From the NCBI RefSeq assembly GCF_000306255.2, contig NZ_AKWY02000026.1, positions 62,001-126,000 on the forward strand: DNA of 64,000 nucleotides. The letters run 5' to 3'. This stretch comes from Leptospira noguchii serovar Panama str. CZ214. Its GTDB lineage: Bacteria; Spirochaetota; Leptospiria; Leptospirales; Leptospiraceae. Positions 1 to 13,850 of the stretch are shown here, piece after piece (position 1 is the first letter of the stretch; the number at the start of each line of letters is the position of its first letter). A model generated the notes under the pieces. That model did no database searches. It saw only the letters and a program-made list of their open reading frames with translations, and was not told the DNA's origin. The translations under genes and the position numbers were made by a program.

Positions 1-2934
<2,934 letters not shown>

Positions 2935-3216
2935 ATGACTTTTAATTTAAAAAAACGTATCTACTTTTTTATGCTATTTGTATGTTTTGTTTGGGGCTGT
3001 GATCGATTTAAAGATTTTTTTTCTAAAAACAAATTTGGAAATGAAGTCAATATAGATTCCGTTTCCGAAAATTCTTTGGATCGTTTATATTTTGCAAAAT
3101 ATGCGGAACCCTGCGGGCGTTCTGTTTTGGAGATTTCAAAACTGATTAATAAATTGTATATAGGAAACGTTATGCAATATATCGTTTTTAGTTTCAATTT
3201 AGAACGCGATCCATAG
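2935..3216 (+). CDS. Small putative lipoprotein, hypothetical
   Basis: 93 aa. The ATG at 2935 is chosen over 2923 because TGAGG sits 6 nt upstream of it. The N-terminus is a lipoprotein signal: positive MTFNLKKR, a hydrophobic run and FVWGC with Cys22, matching the relaxed spirochaete lipobox. The remaining ~70 residues are polar and match no family I know. The last codons and the stop come from a dispersed palindromic repeat that begins at 3203. The original 3' end may therefore have been replaced. A degenerate copy of the 3' end plus the same repeat lies near 19560-19650 on the other strand. It could be a truncated gene. Confidence 0.5.
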   Translation: MTFNLKKRIYFFMLFVCFVWGCDRFKDFFSKNKFGNEVNIDSVSENSLDRLYFAKYAEPCGRSVLEISKLINKLYIGNVMQYIVFSFNLERDP

Positions 3217-3267
3217 AGAGCGTTCTGCTGAGTTCAACGCGATCCATAGAGAGTGTTCTGCTGAGTT
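3203..3267. repeat. Two tandem copies of a 33-bp palindromic dispersed repeat (family D)
   Basis: Two units of 32 bp separated by one base (period 33) differ at a single position. Each unit contains AACGC and GCGTT (GTGTT in the second copy) arms around a loop with GATCCATAGAGA, followed by CTGCTGAGTT. Related modules occur around 19500-19590, inside 41939-42251, and around 63410-63450 and 63825-63865. Confidence 0.8.
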
Positions 3268-3391
3268 TTCTCGCATTGGATTATGCCGAATTTCCATTAA
3301 ACTACACTTTGTGATAGATATTTAGGTAAATAGAAAGCCAAGACCTTTTAAAAATGAATTTGCTAAAAATATCCGTACTACCTCCGGCAAG

Positions 3392-4468
3392 CTATGGAGC
3401 GTCTTCAAGAAACCTGAGCGCATCATAATTATTTTTTCTGTCCAAGTTCATTAAATATTTTGCACGTTCCAGAGGGGTTTCCCCAGAGCCGTTTTTCACG
3501 GTTGGGTCTGCGCCTTGTTGCAAAAGATACTGCACAATTTCTTTCGAGCTTGCATCATACAGTGGGGTCTGCTGATAAACATTCTTACCGTTTACATTGG
3601 CGCCGTGTTCTACTAATTGCTTTACAATTTCAATGTTGTGTTTATTCTCTACTGCGTAGTGTAGAGGACTACGCCCGTCTTCCGCCAAAGTAGCATTGAC
3701 ATTGACTCTTCCTTTTTCTAAGAGCAGGCTAATAATTTTGAGTCTTCTATCATTTTTTGGCGGAAGATTAGAATAACGTTCTATCAGGTTGAAGAATAGA
3801 TAATTACAACGACGAAAAAGATCGCAAATCTTTTCATTTGCATCGGCGCCTTTCTCTAAAAGAAGCTCAACGATTTCAACGTTCTCTTTCTCAATAGCAA
3901 AATATAATAAAGATTTATCATAGATGGCGTTGTTTTGGAAATGTACATCTGCACCTTTCTCTAAGAGTAGTCTCACGATTTCAACATTCTCTTTCTTAAT
4001 AGCAAAATACAATGGAGACGGACCAATGAATGTAGAATTTACAATTGCGGCGCTAGTCTCAATACAACGGCGAACCCCGGATAGATCGTTGTTCTCGATA
4101 CTTCCGATCAGAAGACCTGACTCCCAGGCCTCAGGGATTCTCGAATAGTAATATATCGTCAACGGAATCGTAATAGGAAGTAGGATCGTATCCGCCAAGA
4201 AGGACAAAGGAAGATCAATAATACTAAAAGGAAAATTCTTATCTATACCAATCATCCAGTAGAGTCGTATCCCTGGATAAATCCAGAGAGGAGGATCCAA
4301 GGCGCTACGATTTTTAGACACTTGCGGAGAGATGGTTTTATCTGCGTATCTTGCCATGGACCAAACGGGTGTGGGTAAAATTTGGGCTTCTTGAAGCATT
4401 AGGATTGTGGCACAATCCATCTGAGCGGCCATCGAGATCGTTATCATCATTCTGAACAAGATTTTCAT
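3392..4468 (-). CDS. YceK/YidQ-like lipoprotein fused to ankyrin repeats
   Basis: 358 aa. The N-terminus is a signal-like segment with Cys19 (AAQMDC), a plausible lipid-attachment site. Residues ~60-110 hold YPGIRLYWMIGID and then DLPLSFLADTILLPITIP. This is the hallmark of the small YceK/YidQ (DUF1375) lipoproteins: a YPG motif, then DLPLS..ADT..LP. From ~120 to the end there are about six ankyrin units with clear consensus pieces: SPLYFAIKKENVEIVRLLLEKGADV, LLYFAIEKENVEIVELLLEKGAD and SPLHYAVENKHNIEIVKQLVEHGANV, each given here only to show its repeat type. The two central units are near-identical. Probably a membrane-anchored protein-binding module. Ankyrin extension of a YceK-type lipoprotein is unusual. 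Confidence 0.75.
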   Translation of the reverse strand: MKILFRMMITISMAAQMDCATILMLQEAQILPTPVWSMARYADKTISPQVSKNRSALDPPLWIYPGIRLYWMIGIDKNFPFSIIDLPLSFLADTILLPITIPLTIYYYSRIPEAWESGLLIGSIENNDLSGVRRCIETSAAIVNSTFIGPSPLYFAIKKENVEIVRLLLEKGADVHFQNNAIYDKSLLYFAIEKENVEIVELLLEKGADANEKICDLFRRCNYLFFNLIERYSNLPPKNDRRLKIISLLLEKGRVNVNATLAEDGRSPLHYAVENKHNIEIVKQLVEHGANVNGKNVYQQTPLYDASSKEIVQYLLQQGADPTVKNGSGETPLERAKYLMNLDRKNNYDALRFLEDAP

Positions 4469-4791
4469 TTTCTATTGTTCTCGATTACATTAGATTGCTC
4501 CGATTCAATCTGTTTTGGTATTCTCATATCTGTAAGTCCGGCGTAAAATTTTCTAATAAATAAAAATAGGGTTTTGTTCATTCTTTTTTGCATCTGCTTA
4601 ACGTTATTTTGATTCATAAGAAAATGAACTTATTTCGAAAACACAAATCTTTTAAGTGCGATCCAGGCCTTATTTTGAGGTCGATTGTTCTCGTGAAGAT
4701 GGATCAAAAAGCAAATGACAGAGGGATAAGTTTTGATTTTCTAGTAAACGGATTCCAACTTTGAATATTATATTATCAGGATTCAAAACTC
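4469..4791. other. Intergenic region between divergent genes
   Basis: AT-rich, with no ORF of note. It must carry promoters for the ankyrin lipoprotein and the acyl-CoA dehydrogenase. TCAGGA about 10 nt before the ATG at 4792 is the likely ribosome-binding site. No riboswitch-like structure was seen. Confidence 0.35.
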
Positions 4792-6456
<1,665 letters not shown>

Positions 6457-6496
6457 AAAACACTAACAACCCAATTCGAGGAATCAAAAAACTGAT

Positions 6497-6526
6497 AGCA
6501 ATAGCGGCCCAAGAGTCACTATTGCT
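6497..6526 (+). terminator. Hairpin downstream of the acyl-CoA dehydrogenase
   Basis: AGCAATAG and CTATTGCT form a perfect 8-bp stem with a 14-nt loop, 40 nt after the stop codon. It is not followed by a clean T-run, so factor-independent termination is uncertain. Confidence 0.4.
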
Positions 6527-7002
6527 TCCCTTCGAAAAGTAAGTTGTGAAGAAGATATTTCTCAGTAAGTTTCATAAAGTTTGCTATTGATTCTAAAATC
6601 TGATTTTTCAAACTATATTCTAAATTTCGAATATACATTTGTATTTGTGCATATAATTTTGTCCTTTGCCAAAAACCAACAAAAATTTTCTGTTTTTTTG
6701 AAAGAAGGGAAATTGAATGATACGCTGTGTTAGAATAACAATTCTAAAATTGATATTGGGTCGTATCTATAAGTTTTGAGACAAGTTTTAATTAAACTTA
6801 AGCCAATTTTCTGAACTTGAAAAAATCCGGATCAGGATTATTATTTTCTTTTATTAGAATGTATTAAATAATCCGTAAGTTTCTATACGATCAGTCTTAG
6901 AAATTTTACAATAATATTCGTTTAAACGAAGAATTTTAAATTAACGCGAGTTGATCTCTTTCGCGTTATATCGAATTCACATTAAAATACAAGGAAAATA
7001 AA
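6527..7002. other. Gene-free AT-rich stretch
   Basis: No coding pattern, known repeat or RNA recognised. It lies between the 3' ends of convergent genes. Confidence 0.35.
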
Positions 7003-7026
7003 AGAGGGACCATTTCTGATCCCTCT
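7003..7026 (-). terminator. Probable intrinsic terminator of the DUF1554 lipoprotein gene
   Basis: Read on the minus strand: AGAGGGA, a 10-nt loop, TCCCTCT, then TTTATTTTCC. A perfect 7-bp GC-containing stem followed by a T-rich tract, about 160 nt beyond the stop at 7187. Confidence 0.65.
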
Positions 7027-7186
7027 ATTGAAATCATTTATAAAATTCAAATTTTATAATATTTTTACAAAATTAAATATAAAAAACGATTTCTTTTTTT
7101 ACTTACGGCTTATCTCAAAGCTTAATTTTGTTTTATCAAAAAAATATAAGTTTAAAAGAATCATCTCCCGATTAAAGAACAGAATT

Positions 7187-8536
7187 TTATTGTTCCACAC
7201 AAACGAGGCCTAGTCTATAATTACCATAGGAAGTCAATTTATTGGAACAAGACACCGTAAATTGTCCATTCGATTCTGCTTTAAGAGCATTTGAGTCTTT
7301 ACTATTTGACATGCCGTATACTCCATAACGATCAATTTTAGAAGTATTCCAAGTATTGCAAGTAGTAGGAACCCCTCCGACTTGCCAAGTGGTCCAATCT
7401 GAATTTAGACCAGTCCATTGTGTAGCTGCTATTTGCGAAAATGAATTTTCCAAACTACTTCCAAAGTATGTCAAATCAACCATACCAGAACTATTCGTAA
7501 TCATTATGGTTGCACCGTCTTCTGCTCTTATATATTTTTGAATCCCTCGCAATACCCAATCTCTTTGTCCTACTTTAGAATTCGGTCCTACCGTCGTTGC
7601 AACTCTATTGATTCCGTCTACGATCATTGCCTTGTATATTCCCCCAGTAGGAAGATTTGTAGGAACTTGACTTTGGCAGTATGCATCCGCACCGGCAATT
7701 CCCCCAAAATTTCCGTCATGCCATTCCTCTGTACTCGAAGTAACGAATATATATTTGGGAGCGATTGGTTGTTCTACGCAAACCAATCCTAAGTTATATG
7801 GACCATAAACGTAGCTATAGTAACAATATGGCTCATATTGATACGTCGAATTAGTCGCAATTAGCATTTCTGAATCTGTTCTAGTCGAGACTCCAATCAC
7901 TCCACGACCACCAGATGAATTCCAAGAACCACAGTTAAGGGGGATTCCTCCAGACGACAGCCTAGCAGTCCAATTCGAATTTAAGCCTGTCCACTGACCA
8001 GCAGTTGCAACTTTTGAAATAGGATTATTCAGTGTTGCGCCATTTGAAAAATCGACCATACCAGCACTGTTTGTAGTCATTACGTTCACACTGTCTTCTG
8101 CTCTACGATATTGTTGGTTCGGTAGAAATACCCAGTCTCTTTGTCCTACTTTAGAATTTGGTCCTACCGTCGTTGCAACTCTATTGACTCCGTCCACAAG
8201 CATTGCCTTGTATATTCCAGAAGGAATGTTAGAGGGAATACGACTCTGACAATATGCATCTGCTCCGGAAATTCCTCCAAAATTTCCAATACTATCAAGG
8301 CCCAAAGAGGATGTAGTAAAGATATACGGAATGTAACCTTCTGGAAAAGCTGATTGTAGATTTTGTCTACTGAGTTGGTTCCTATTTAACGTCGTAGAAT
8401 CTAACGTCTGTTTGTCGGAGATAAGCGAGATCAATCCGCCTAAAACCGTATTGTTGTTACCAGATGATTGATTTAAACACGCGACAAATACCAAACTAAA
8501 GGCTGATACAATCGCAACTTTGTATTTAATTTTCAT
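7187..8536 (-). CDS. Lipoprotein with two DUF1554 domains
   Basis: 449 aa from the ATG at 8536. A longer upstream frame exists, but this Met begins a proper signal (MKIKYK, hydrophobic core, VFVAC with the lipid-bearing Cys), and AGGAG lies 13 nt upstream. After a Ser/Asn-rich linker come two ~195-residue tandem DUF1554 domains (PF07588). Both contain FGGI.GADAYCQS, GPNSKVGQRDW, RAED, QWTGLNS.W and LGLVCVEQ. DUF1554 is typical of surface lipoproteins of pathogenic Leptospira and has a C-type-lectin-like fold by family knowledge. The conserved cysteines in each copy are probably disulfide-bonded. Likely an outer-membrane or surface-exposed protein; the ligand is unknown. The domains are near-identical at DNA level in places. 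Confidence 0.85.
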   Translation of the reverse strand: MKIKYKVAIVSAFSLVFVACLNQSSGNNNTVLGGLISLISDKQTLDSTTLNRNQLSRQNLQSAFPEGYIPYIFTTSSLGLDSIGNFGGISGADAYCQSRIPSNIPSGIYKAMLVDGVNRVATTVGPNSKVGQRDWVFLPNQQYRRAEDSVNVMTTNSAGMVDFSNGATLNNPISKVATAGQWTGLNSNWTARLSSGGIPLNCGSWNSSGGRGVIGVSTRTDSEMLIATNSTYQYEPYCYYSYVYGPYNLGLVCVEQPIAPKYIFVTSSTEEWHDGNFGGIAGADAYCQSQVPTNLPTGGIYKAMIVDGINRVATTVGPNSKVGQRDWVLRGIQKYIRAEDGATIMITNSSGMVDLTYFGSSLENSFSQIAATQWTGLNSDWTTWQVGGVPTTCNTWNTSKIDRYGVYGMSNSKDSNALKAESNGQFTVSCSNKLTSYGNYRLGLVCVEQ

Positions 8537-8758
8537 AATTGTTGATTTACTCCTAAAATTACAAAAAATTCTGAATCTAATATCAATTGACTTAAAAAGC
8601 ATAAAGGATTCATATTTCTCGCATCTTTTGCGAATCTAACAAATGAGATTGTATTTTTTTACATATTTTATAAGAAATAAATTTTTTTTGACTATTACGT
8701 TTAAAAGGATAGAAGACAGTAAGTAGTAAAGCCACGCTTGAAAATAGATTCTCAAAAA

Positions 8759-9280
8759 ATGAAATCCATAAAAATGAGCAAGGTAGCCTTAAAAAGAAAA
8801 CCAGGACGAGTTCTATGTTCTTACGATCGATTTGAATATACGTCCTTAATTGGAATTTTTATTTCTCTGTTAATTATCGTGGCTATTTTTTTTGATATGG
8901 CCGAGTTCGAAACAGAAGGATCAAATTATACTTACGAAAAAATATCCGGCATATTGTTTTTTGGAGTGATCTTTTTAGTTACGGTTCATCGTTCATTCAA
9001 TTCTATACATATAAAAATAGAAATGTGGTATGTGGTTGTATATTCGTTTCCAATTCCAACACAATGGAGAAAAAAAATACGAAAACAAGATATTCAGAAA
9101 ATAATCGTAACAGCAGAAGACCATACTTCCGAAAATTCTTTTAAAGAATCATATTCTATTTATTGCATATTGAATAATCGAAACGAAATTTTGATCTTGA
9201 ATCGGATTTGGGATATTGCGGATGCTGGCAAGATTAAAAGTATATTGAGTGAATCTTTGGGAACTACAAGAACTTTATGA
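8759..9280 (+). CDS. Hypothetical membrane protein
   Basis: About 173 aa from the ATG at 8759. A TTG at 8738 and an ATG at 8774 are alternatives, and none has a convincing ribosome-binding site. A basic N-terminus is followed by two hydrophobic segments (starting about LIGIFISLLIIVAIFF and ISGILFFGVIFLVTV). A ~90-residue soluble C-terminal part has alternating strands (WYVVVYSFPIP, IQKIIVTAED, YCILNNRNEILIL). That layout, two membrane helices then a small beta domain, is reminiscent of PH-domain-like membrane proteins, but no specific family is recognised. Monocistronic, divergent from the DUF1554 gene. Confidence 0.55.
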   Translation: MKSIKMSKVALKRKPGRVLCSYDRFEYTSLIGIFISLLIIVAIFFDMAEFETEGSNYTYEKISGILFFGVIFLVTVHRSFNSIHIKIEMWYVVVYSFPIPTQWRKKIRKQDIQKIIVTAEDHTSENSFKESYSIYCILNNRNEILILNRIWDIADAGKIKSILSESLGTTRTL

Positions 9281-9344
9281 TTTGTTGTAAGGTCTGCGTC
9301 CGATATTAATATAGATATATTTGGTAGTATTGTCGTTAATATGT

Positions 9345-9735
9345 TTATAACGCCAGGTTTCCTTTATGCCGCGCTTTTTCAATCAGCTCATCTATCCAAG
9401 CTTCCAGAATCATAATTGGTTCTTTATACTTTCTTTTATTTACATAAAGAGATCCTTTTTCTTCTATGGAAATATTCCAATCTTCTCCAATGGAATGGTT
9501 TTACCCTAAAAAGATTACGGTAACCCTTGAATTCCCTCAGAAATTCTTATACATTCTATTTTTTTAATGTATTACTTTCATAATGATATATAGAGAAAGT
9601 ATGTTTATAATACGAATCGACTTTACCTTTTGTATTTTGGATAAGTGGACGAATATCGAATCGAAATTCTTTGAGTAACTCGACATCTTTCCGCATCTCA
9701 GAGATAAAAAGACCGAAGGTAAAATAATAAATATC
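9345..9735 (-). pseudogene. Decayed coding remnants (unknown protein)
   Basis: Two minus-strand stretches have protein-like composition but no start codon and are closed by stops. 9735-9568 reads ISEMRKDVELLKEFRFDI, then RPLIQNTKGKVDSYYKHTF, and ends at a TAG. 9500-9345 reads GEDWNISIEEKGSLYVNKRK, then EPIMILEAWIDELIEKARHK, and ends at a TAA. They may be parts of one broken gene. The second segment resembles a small conserved hypothetical or immunity-type protein, but I cannot name it. The rest of 9281-9855 shows nothing else. Confidence 0.5.
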
Positions 9736-9855
9736 AGGTTTTTATTATTTTTATGAAATCCAAAATAAAACTTCTAGAACCCCGTCCCTATCAAACGCGA
9801 TTGAGTTGTCTATTGGATAGATTCTTAAAGGCTCTCTTAAAATTTTTGTTAGATA

Positions 9856-11004
9856 TCAACTCCGAGGAGAATAGATATTCCGTTCTCCAGAAATTCCTTT
9901 GAGTTGTTTAGCTCCTACAAATTCGAAATGTTCTTTTCCTGCTTTGAGGGCAAATTCTTCGGTGGCAAGAATATTCTTTCCTAAACCTTTACACAACGAC
10001 TCAATTCTAAAAGCTTGATTGACCGCGTTGCCAATTACTGTAAAATCAAGTCTGTCTTTTGCGCCTACATTACCGTAAACGACGTCTCCGACGTTTAACG
10101 CCATTCCCAGATGAATTTGTAAATCCGGATGTTCTTCGTTCCATCGTATTGCGGAATTCTGAATTTTTTGAGCCGCATTGAGAGCCGCCAAACACGCCTT
10201 ATGCGAATCGGCTTCGGCGGGAAAAATGGCTAGAATAGCGTCCCCTATAAATTTTAGAATTTCCCCTTTTTCTTCTTGGATTGGTTGTGCGGTTAGTTCA
10301 AAATAATTGTCTAAAATTTCCACAATTCTTTTTGGAGAATTATTTTCGCTTAAAAGTGAAAAGTCTCGTAAGTCTGCGCAAAGAATTGACGCGTAGATGG
10401 TTTCTCCAGTGCCTCTTCTAAATTCTCCGGATAAAACTCTTTTAGAAGCGTTGGAACCTAAATAAACTTCTAAAAGTTCATTGATTGAAAATTTTCTAGA
10501 TTCTAAATCCAAACGTAATGACAAAATATTTCGAATCGAATTCAAACAATCGATTTGTTCATCTGTAAAACCGCCGGGTGTATCGGTGCTCCAAGAAATG
10601 GCGTTTCGGATATTATTTCCAAAAACGGAAGCGAAGATACAATAATCTGTTCCACCTTTTTCGTGTAAGTCGACACAGATCGGGTACGAAAGATTTGCTT
10701 CTGGGCCGGTTAATTTACAACGAATAAAGTCGACTTCTTTTTCCCGAATGAGATAGATCGGACTATCTTTATATTGTGGTTGTTGTAGACCATTGTGTGG
10801 AATGAATACAATTTGAGTTTCTTCTCCTCTTGTCCAAATGATTGATCTCACCATCACTTCCGGGTGCATTGTGGGGATGCTTGTAAAAAATCTCCAGATA
10901 GGAATTCCGGCTTCCATCATTTTGCGGTTTAAAACTTCTATTAGTTCTTTGGCCTCTAAGATTCTGGATTCGTGAGTGGATAACCAATGGATAATCTCTT
11001 TCAT
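9856..11004 (-). CDS. Class III adenylate/guanylate cyclase
   Basis: 382 aa. Residues ~1-175 are a GAF-like or otherwise unnamed sensor region with no membrane segment. Residues ~200-375 form the cyclase homology domain: CADLRDFS (metal Asp211), [15 protein letters not shown] (Lys251 for purine recognition, metal Asp255), and [19 protein letters not shown] (Asp320, Asn327/329 and Arg333 positions). Lys251 with Asp320 is the adenylate-cyclase-type pairing. All catalytic positions appear intact, so a soluble cAMP-producing enzyme controlled by its N-terminal region is inferred. Leptospira carry many such cyclases. The gene stands alone, divergent from the SDR gene downstream. Confidence 0.88.
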   Translation of the reverse strand: MKEIIHWLSTHESRILEAKELIEVLNRKMMEAGIPIWRFFTSIPTMHPEVMVRSIIWTRGEETQIVFIPHNGLQQPQYKDSPIYLIREKEVDFIRCKLTGPEANLSYPICVDLHEKGGTDYCIFASVFGNNIRNAISWSTDTPGGFTDEQIDCLNSIRNILSLRLDLESRKFSINELLEVYLGSNASKRVLSGEFRRGTGETIYASILCADLRDFSLLSENNSPKRIVEILDNYFELTAQPIQEEKGEILKFIGDAILAIFPAEADSHKACLAALNAAQKIQNSAIRWNEEHPDLQIHLGMALNVGDVVYGNVGAKDRLDFTVIGNAVNQAFRIESLCKGLGKNILATEEFALKAGKEHFEFVGAKQLKGISGERNIYSPRS

Positions 11005-11368
11005 TTTTACTTTTGCCGCTCATATAATATCATTTGATTTTGCTCTAAAAAACAAATAAGGAACTATTCTGAAAGATGTCTACACTTTCAACTTAGAATT
11101 TTTATATGAAAAAAATTTAATTTATAGAAATAAAGATGTCTACTGATGTAAACTTTTAGGTTTAAAAAGAATGTTGTTTTGTTAAAAAAATACAAGTTTA
11201 CTGTTACATTTTTAGATTAAAAAATGTGAGCCTATGTAAATTGAATCTATCTTGTGATAATACTTTGAAATTATAGTTTCTAAGACTTCCTATAAGTATA
11301 AGTTTGGAAATGCAAGTTGTTTCGGAATCGATTTTTATGAAATAGTTAAAAGGAAGTTTAAGCTATTT
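11005..11368. other. Intergenic region between divergent genes
   Basis: Very AT-rich. AGATGTCTAC occurs twice (about 11071 and 11133) and AAAAATACAAGTTTACTG-like text nearby; neither forms a recognised element. It should contain the promoters of the cyclase and the SDR gene. Confidence 0.3.
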
Positions 11369-11404
11369 TTGATTTCAATTTCAATTTGTATTTTTAATGA
11401 GACG

Positions 11405-12970
11405 ATGAATATGAATGAGCCGCGAAAAGAAAATAAAATAGATATTTCTCTTGAAGAGATTAGAAACTGTATTTTGCTTCTGGAAACTTTAACGGAGAAT
11501 CTTCAGCTACTTACTTCTCTTCCCGAAAAAGAACGGATCGCTTTGATGATCGTTGCGGGAAAAATTTCCCGTCCCGATCGAAATGAAATAAGAATTCGAA
11601 ATAAAACAATCAAACATTCGAAAAGAAAAGAAATTGTCGTTCAAGAAAGACAGGCGAGGGCGGCGACTGGAATTCGATTGGCTCGAACAACTCCCGTATT
11701 TAAAGCTCCTCTTCAAATTTCGGATCAAACCGATATTTGGAAAAACGAAAATGCACCTAAACTTTCTTCTCCACGTAACTGTTATGTGTGTAAAAAGGAA
11801 TATACTCGTCTTCATTTTTTTTATGATTCTATGTGTCTGGAATGTGGAGAGTTGAATTATAAAAAAAGATTTCAAATCGCGTCCTTACACGGACAAGTTG
11901 CTTTGATTACCGGTTCCAGATTGAAGATAGGTTATCAGGCAACTCTAATGCTTTTGAGAGCTGGAGCGACAGTAATTGCTACTACTCGTTTCCCAGTGGA
12001 TGCAGCATTACGTTTTTCTAAAGAAGTCGATTTTTCGGAGTGGTCTGAGCGTCTTCAGGTTTTTGGCTTGGATCTAAGGCATACTCCGAGTGTGGAACTT
12101 TTTGCGAGTTATATTGAACAAACAGTGGATCGTTTAGATATTATTATCAATAATGCGGCTCAGACGGTTCGAAGACCTCCCGGTTTTTATTCTCATTTGA
12201 TGAAATCGGAATTATTAGATTTTCATGATATACCAAAGGAAGCGGCGCAACTTTTGAAACTTCATAAGGATTGTAAGGAAAAGCTCGAATCTTTCGGCGA
12301 GTCGAACCTTGCCAACGAAGTGGCTCTTCCCGTAAGTTGGAATGGAAAAATTCCAGGAGTTGGAATCCGTTCTTCCGCACAACTTTCTCAAATTCCTTAT
12401 TCACACGATAACTCTTTTGAGTTGGAGACCGTTTTTCCGGAAGGTCAAATGGACGCGGATCTACAACAGGTTGATCTTAGAAAAACAAACAGTTGGAGGC
12501 TTAAGTTGGGTGAAATTCAAACTTCGGAAATGTTGGAAGTTCAACTTGTAAATTCTGTTGCTCCTTTTGTTCTTTGTAACCGCCTTGTATCTGTTATGCG
12601 AAAGGAAAATACGGGGCAAAAGCATATCGTAAACGTTTCCGCAATGGAAGGTAAATTTCATCGTTTTAAAAAAGAAGACAGACATCCTCATACCAATATG
12701 GCAAAAGCCGCTTTGAACATGCTTACACATACTTCTGCGAGTGATTTTGCAAAAGATGGGATTTATATGAACGCGGTAGATACTGGTTGGGTGACCGACG
12801 AGGATCCTGTGGAATTGTCCCAAAAAAAGCAGGACCTTCACGATTTTCAACCTCCGTTAGATATAGTAGACGGAGCCGCGAGAGTTTGTGATCCTATCTT
12901 TGACGGAATTCTTACCGGCAAACATTGGTGCGGTAAGTTTTTAAAAGATTACTTTCCAATCGATTGGTGA
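11405..12970 (+). CDS. Atypical SDR oxidoreductase with N-terminal helical and zinc-ribbon region
   Basis: 521 aa from the ATG at 11405. A TTG at 11369 with AGGAAG 12 nt upstream is an alternative. Numbering below follows the longer form. Residues ~25-110 are helical and basic. Cys138-x2-Cys141 and Cys156-x2-Cys159 make a four-Cys zinc-ribbon-like motif. From ~175 comes a Rossmann SDR fold: [12 protein letters not shown] (cofactor loop), [10 protein letters not shown], then a large insert and [10 protein letters not shown]. The usual YxxxK active site reads TNMAK ([12 protein letters not shown]), so the Tyr position is Thr. I recall the same PHTNMAKAA segment in related SDRs, so this is probably a subfamily trait. 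Substrate unknown; no operon partner. Confidence 0.75.
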   Translation: MNMNEPRKENKIDISLEEIRNCILLLETLTENLQLLTSLPEKERIALMIVAGKISRPDRNEIRIRNKTIKHSKRKEIVVQERQARAATGIRLARTTPVFKAPLQISDQTDIWKNENAPKLSSPRNCYVCKKEYTRLHFFYDSMCLECGELNYKKRFQIASLHGQVALITGSRLKIGYQATLMLLRAGATVIATTRFPVDAALRFSKEVDFSEWSERLQVFGLDLRHTPSVELFASYIEQTVDRLDIIINNAAQTVRRPPGFYSHLMKSELLDFHDIPKEAAQLLKLHKDCKEKLESFGESNLANEVALPVSWNGKIPGVGIRSSAQLSQIPYSHDNSFELETVFPEGQMDADLQQVDLRKTNSWRLKLGEIQTSEMLEVQLVNSVAPFVLCNRLVSVMRKENTGQKHIVNVSAMEGKFHRFKKEDRHPHTNMAKAALNMLTHTSASDFAKDGIYMNAVDTGWVTDEDPVELSQKKQDLHDFQPPLDIVDGAARVCDPIFDGILTGKHWCGKFLKDYFPIDW

Positions 12971-13077
12971 TCAGAAGATAGTAAACATAAAGTTGTTTTT
13001 CTCTTAGAAAATTCGACAATTAGTATATTCTGAAAATTTGATATATTAAAATGTTTTTTTGGAAAGTGTATAAAACG

Positions 13078-13177
13078 AAGTTATTGAAAAATTCCATAGT
13101 TCAGATTGGCAAAACTGTTTCAATCGATCATTTCCATAATACAGCAACCGAGAGATAATTTATTTTTTAACAAATCT
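13078..13177. repeat. Degenerate family B element
   Basis: Begins AAGTTATTGAAAAATTCCAT and ends ATTTTTTAACAAATCT, the worn ends of the GAGTTGTTGAAAAA inverted repeats seen in seven other copies here. The interior retains CAAAACTGTTTCAATCGATC. Flanking TA is not clear. Confidence 0.55.
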
Positions 13178-13319
13178 AATTTAGAAATTTATCTGTTCGT
13201 TTTATATAAAACTTTATAAACTGTTAGTTCTTACAATTTTCCGTAAAATATGGATTCTAATTAGTTTTTGGAATGATTCAAGTCGGGGTTCTTTAGGATT
13301 TTACAAAAATTTTAATGAA

Positions 13320-13591
13320 ATCAAACGTGGTAGTTCCCACATTTTTGTCATAACCACAATACGGCGGTTTTATGCAGAAATTTGATTGGACGATAATTCT
13401 TTTAGGATCTTATAGAAGTTCTCTTTAAGGGCCGTCCTAAAACTTAAACTGTAAAAGCTTCTGATAATTTTATTATAAAAAACAGTTTAAAAATTCATAA
13501 ATCATTCTGAATGAGACAAAATTTGTGGGAACTACTGCAAGTCTAGGATTTTACAGTAAAATTTTAAGATGTGGGAACTACCACGTTTGAT
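13320..13591. repeat. Family C repeats bounded by a 23-bp perfect inverted repeat
   Basis: 13320-13342 (containing AACGTGGTAGTTCCCACAT) and 13569-13591 (its reverse complement) match over 23 bp and are 226 bp apart. Inside the right half is a full family C unit from about 13511 (TTTGTGGGAACTACTGCAA, then GGATTTTACAG, AAAATTTTAAGATGTGGGAA). The whole 12971-13850 gap contains no gene. Confidence 0.7.
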
Positions 13592-13850
13592 TAACGTAGA
13601 GTAACCGATAAATATGTTATGTTGAGTAAAGCAACGCTCAAAGTTAAATTTTAAAAGGGATTGAGGCTCTATGTTAATATTGCGATTTATCCAAAGCAAA
13701 CGGTATTAAGTTTTGATGTGGTTCATAAGTCATCTAAACTGTAAAATTTGTGAGTGATTCTCCCAAATTTTTTTATGTCTAACTCAGGTTTTATTAAAAA
13801 TTTAAAAGGAATGGATTGAGATTTGGAACGAACTGCTGAGGAAAAACGAA

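Noticed and set aside
6457..7002. Possible riboswitch or small RNA between convergent genes
   Set aside because: Only a simple hairpin and AT-rich text; no conserved motif recognised.
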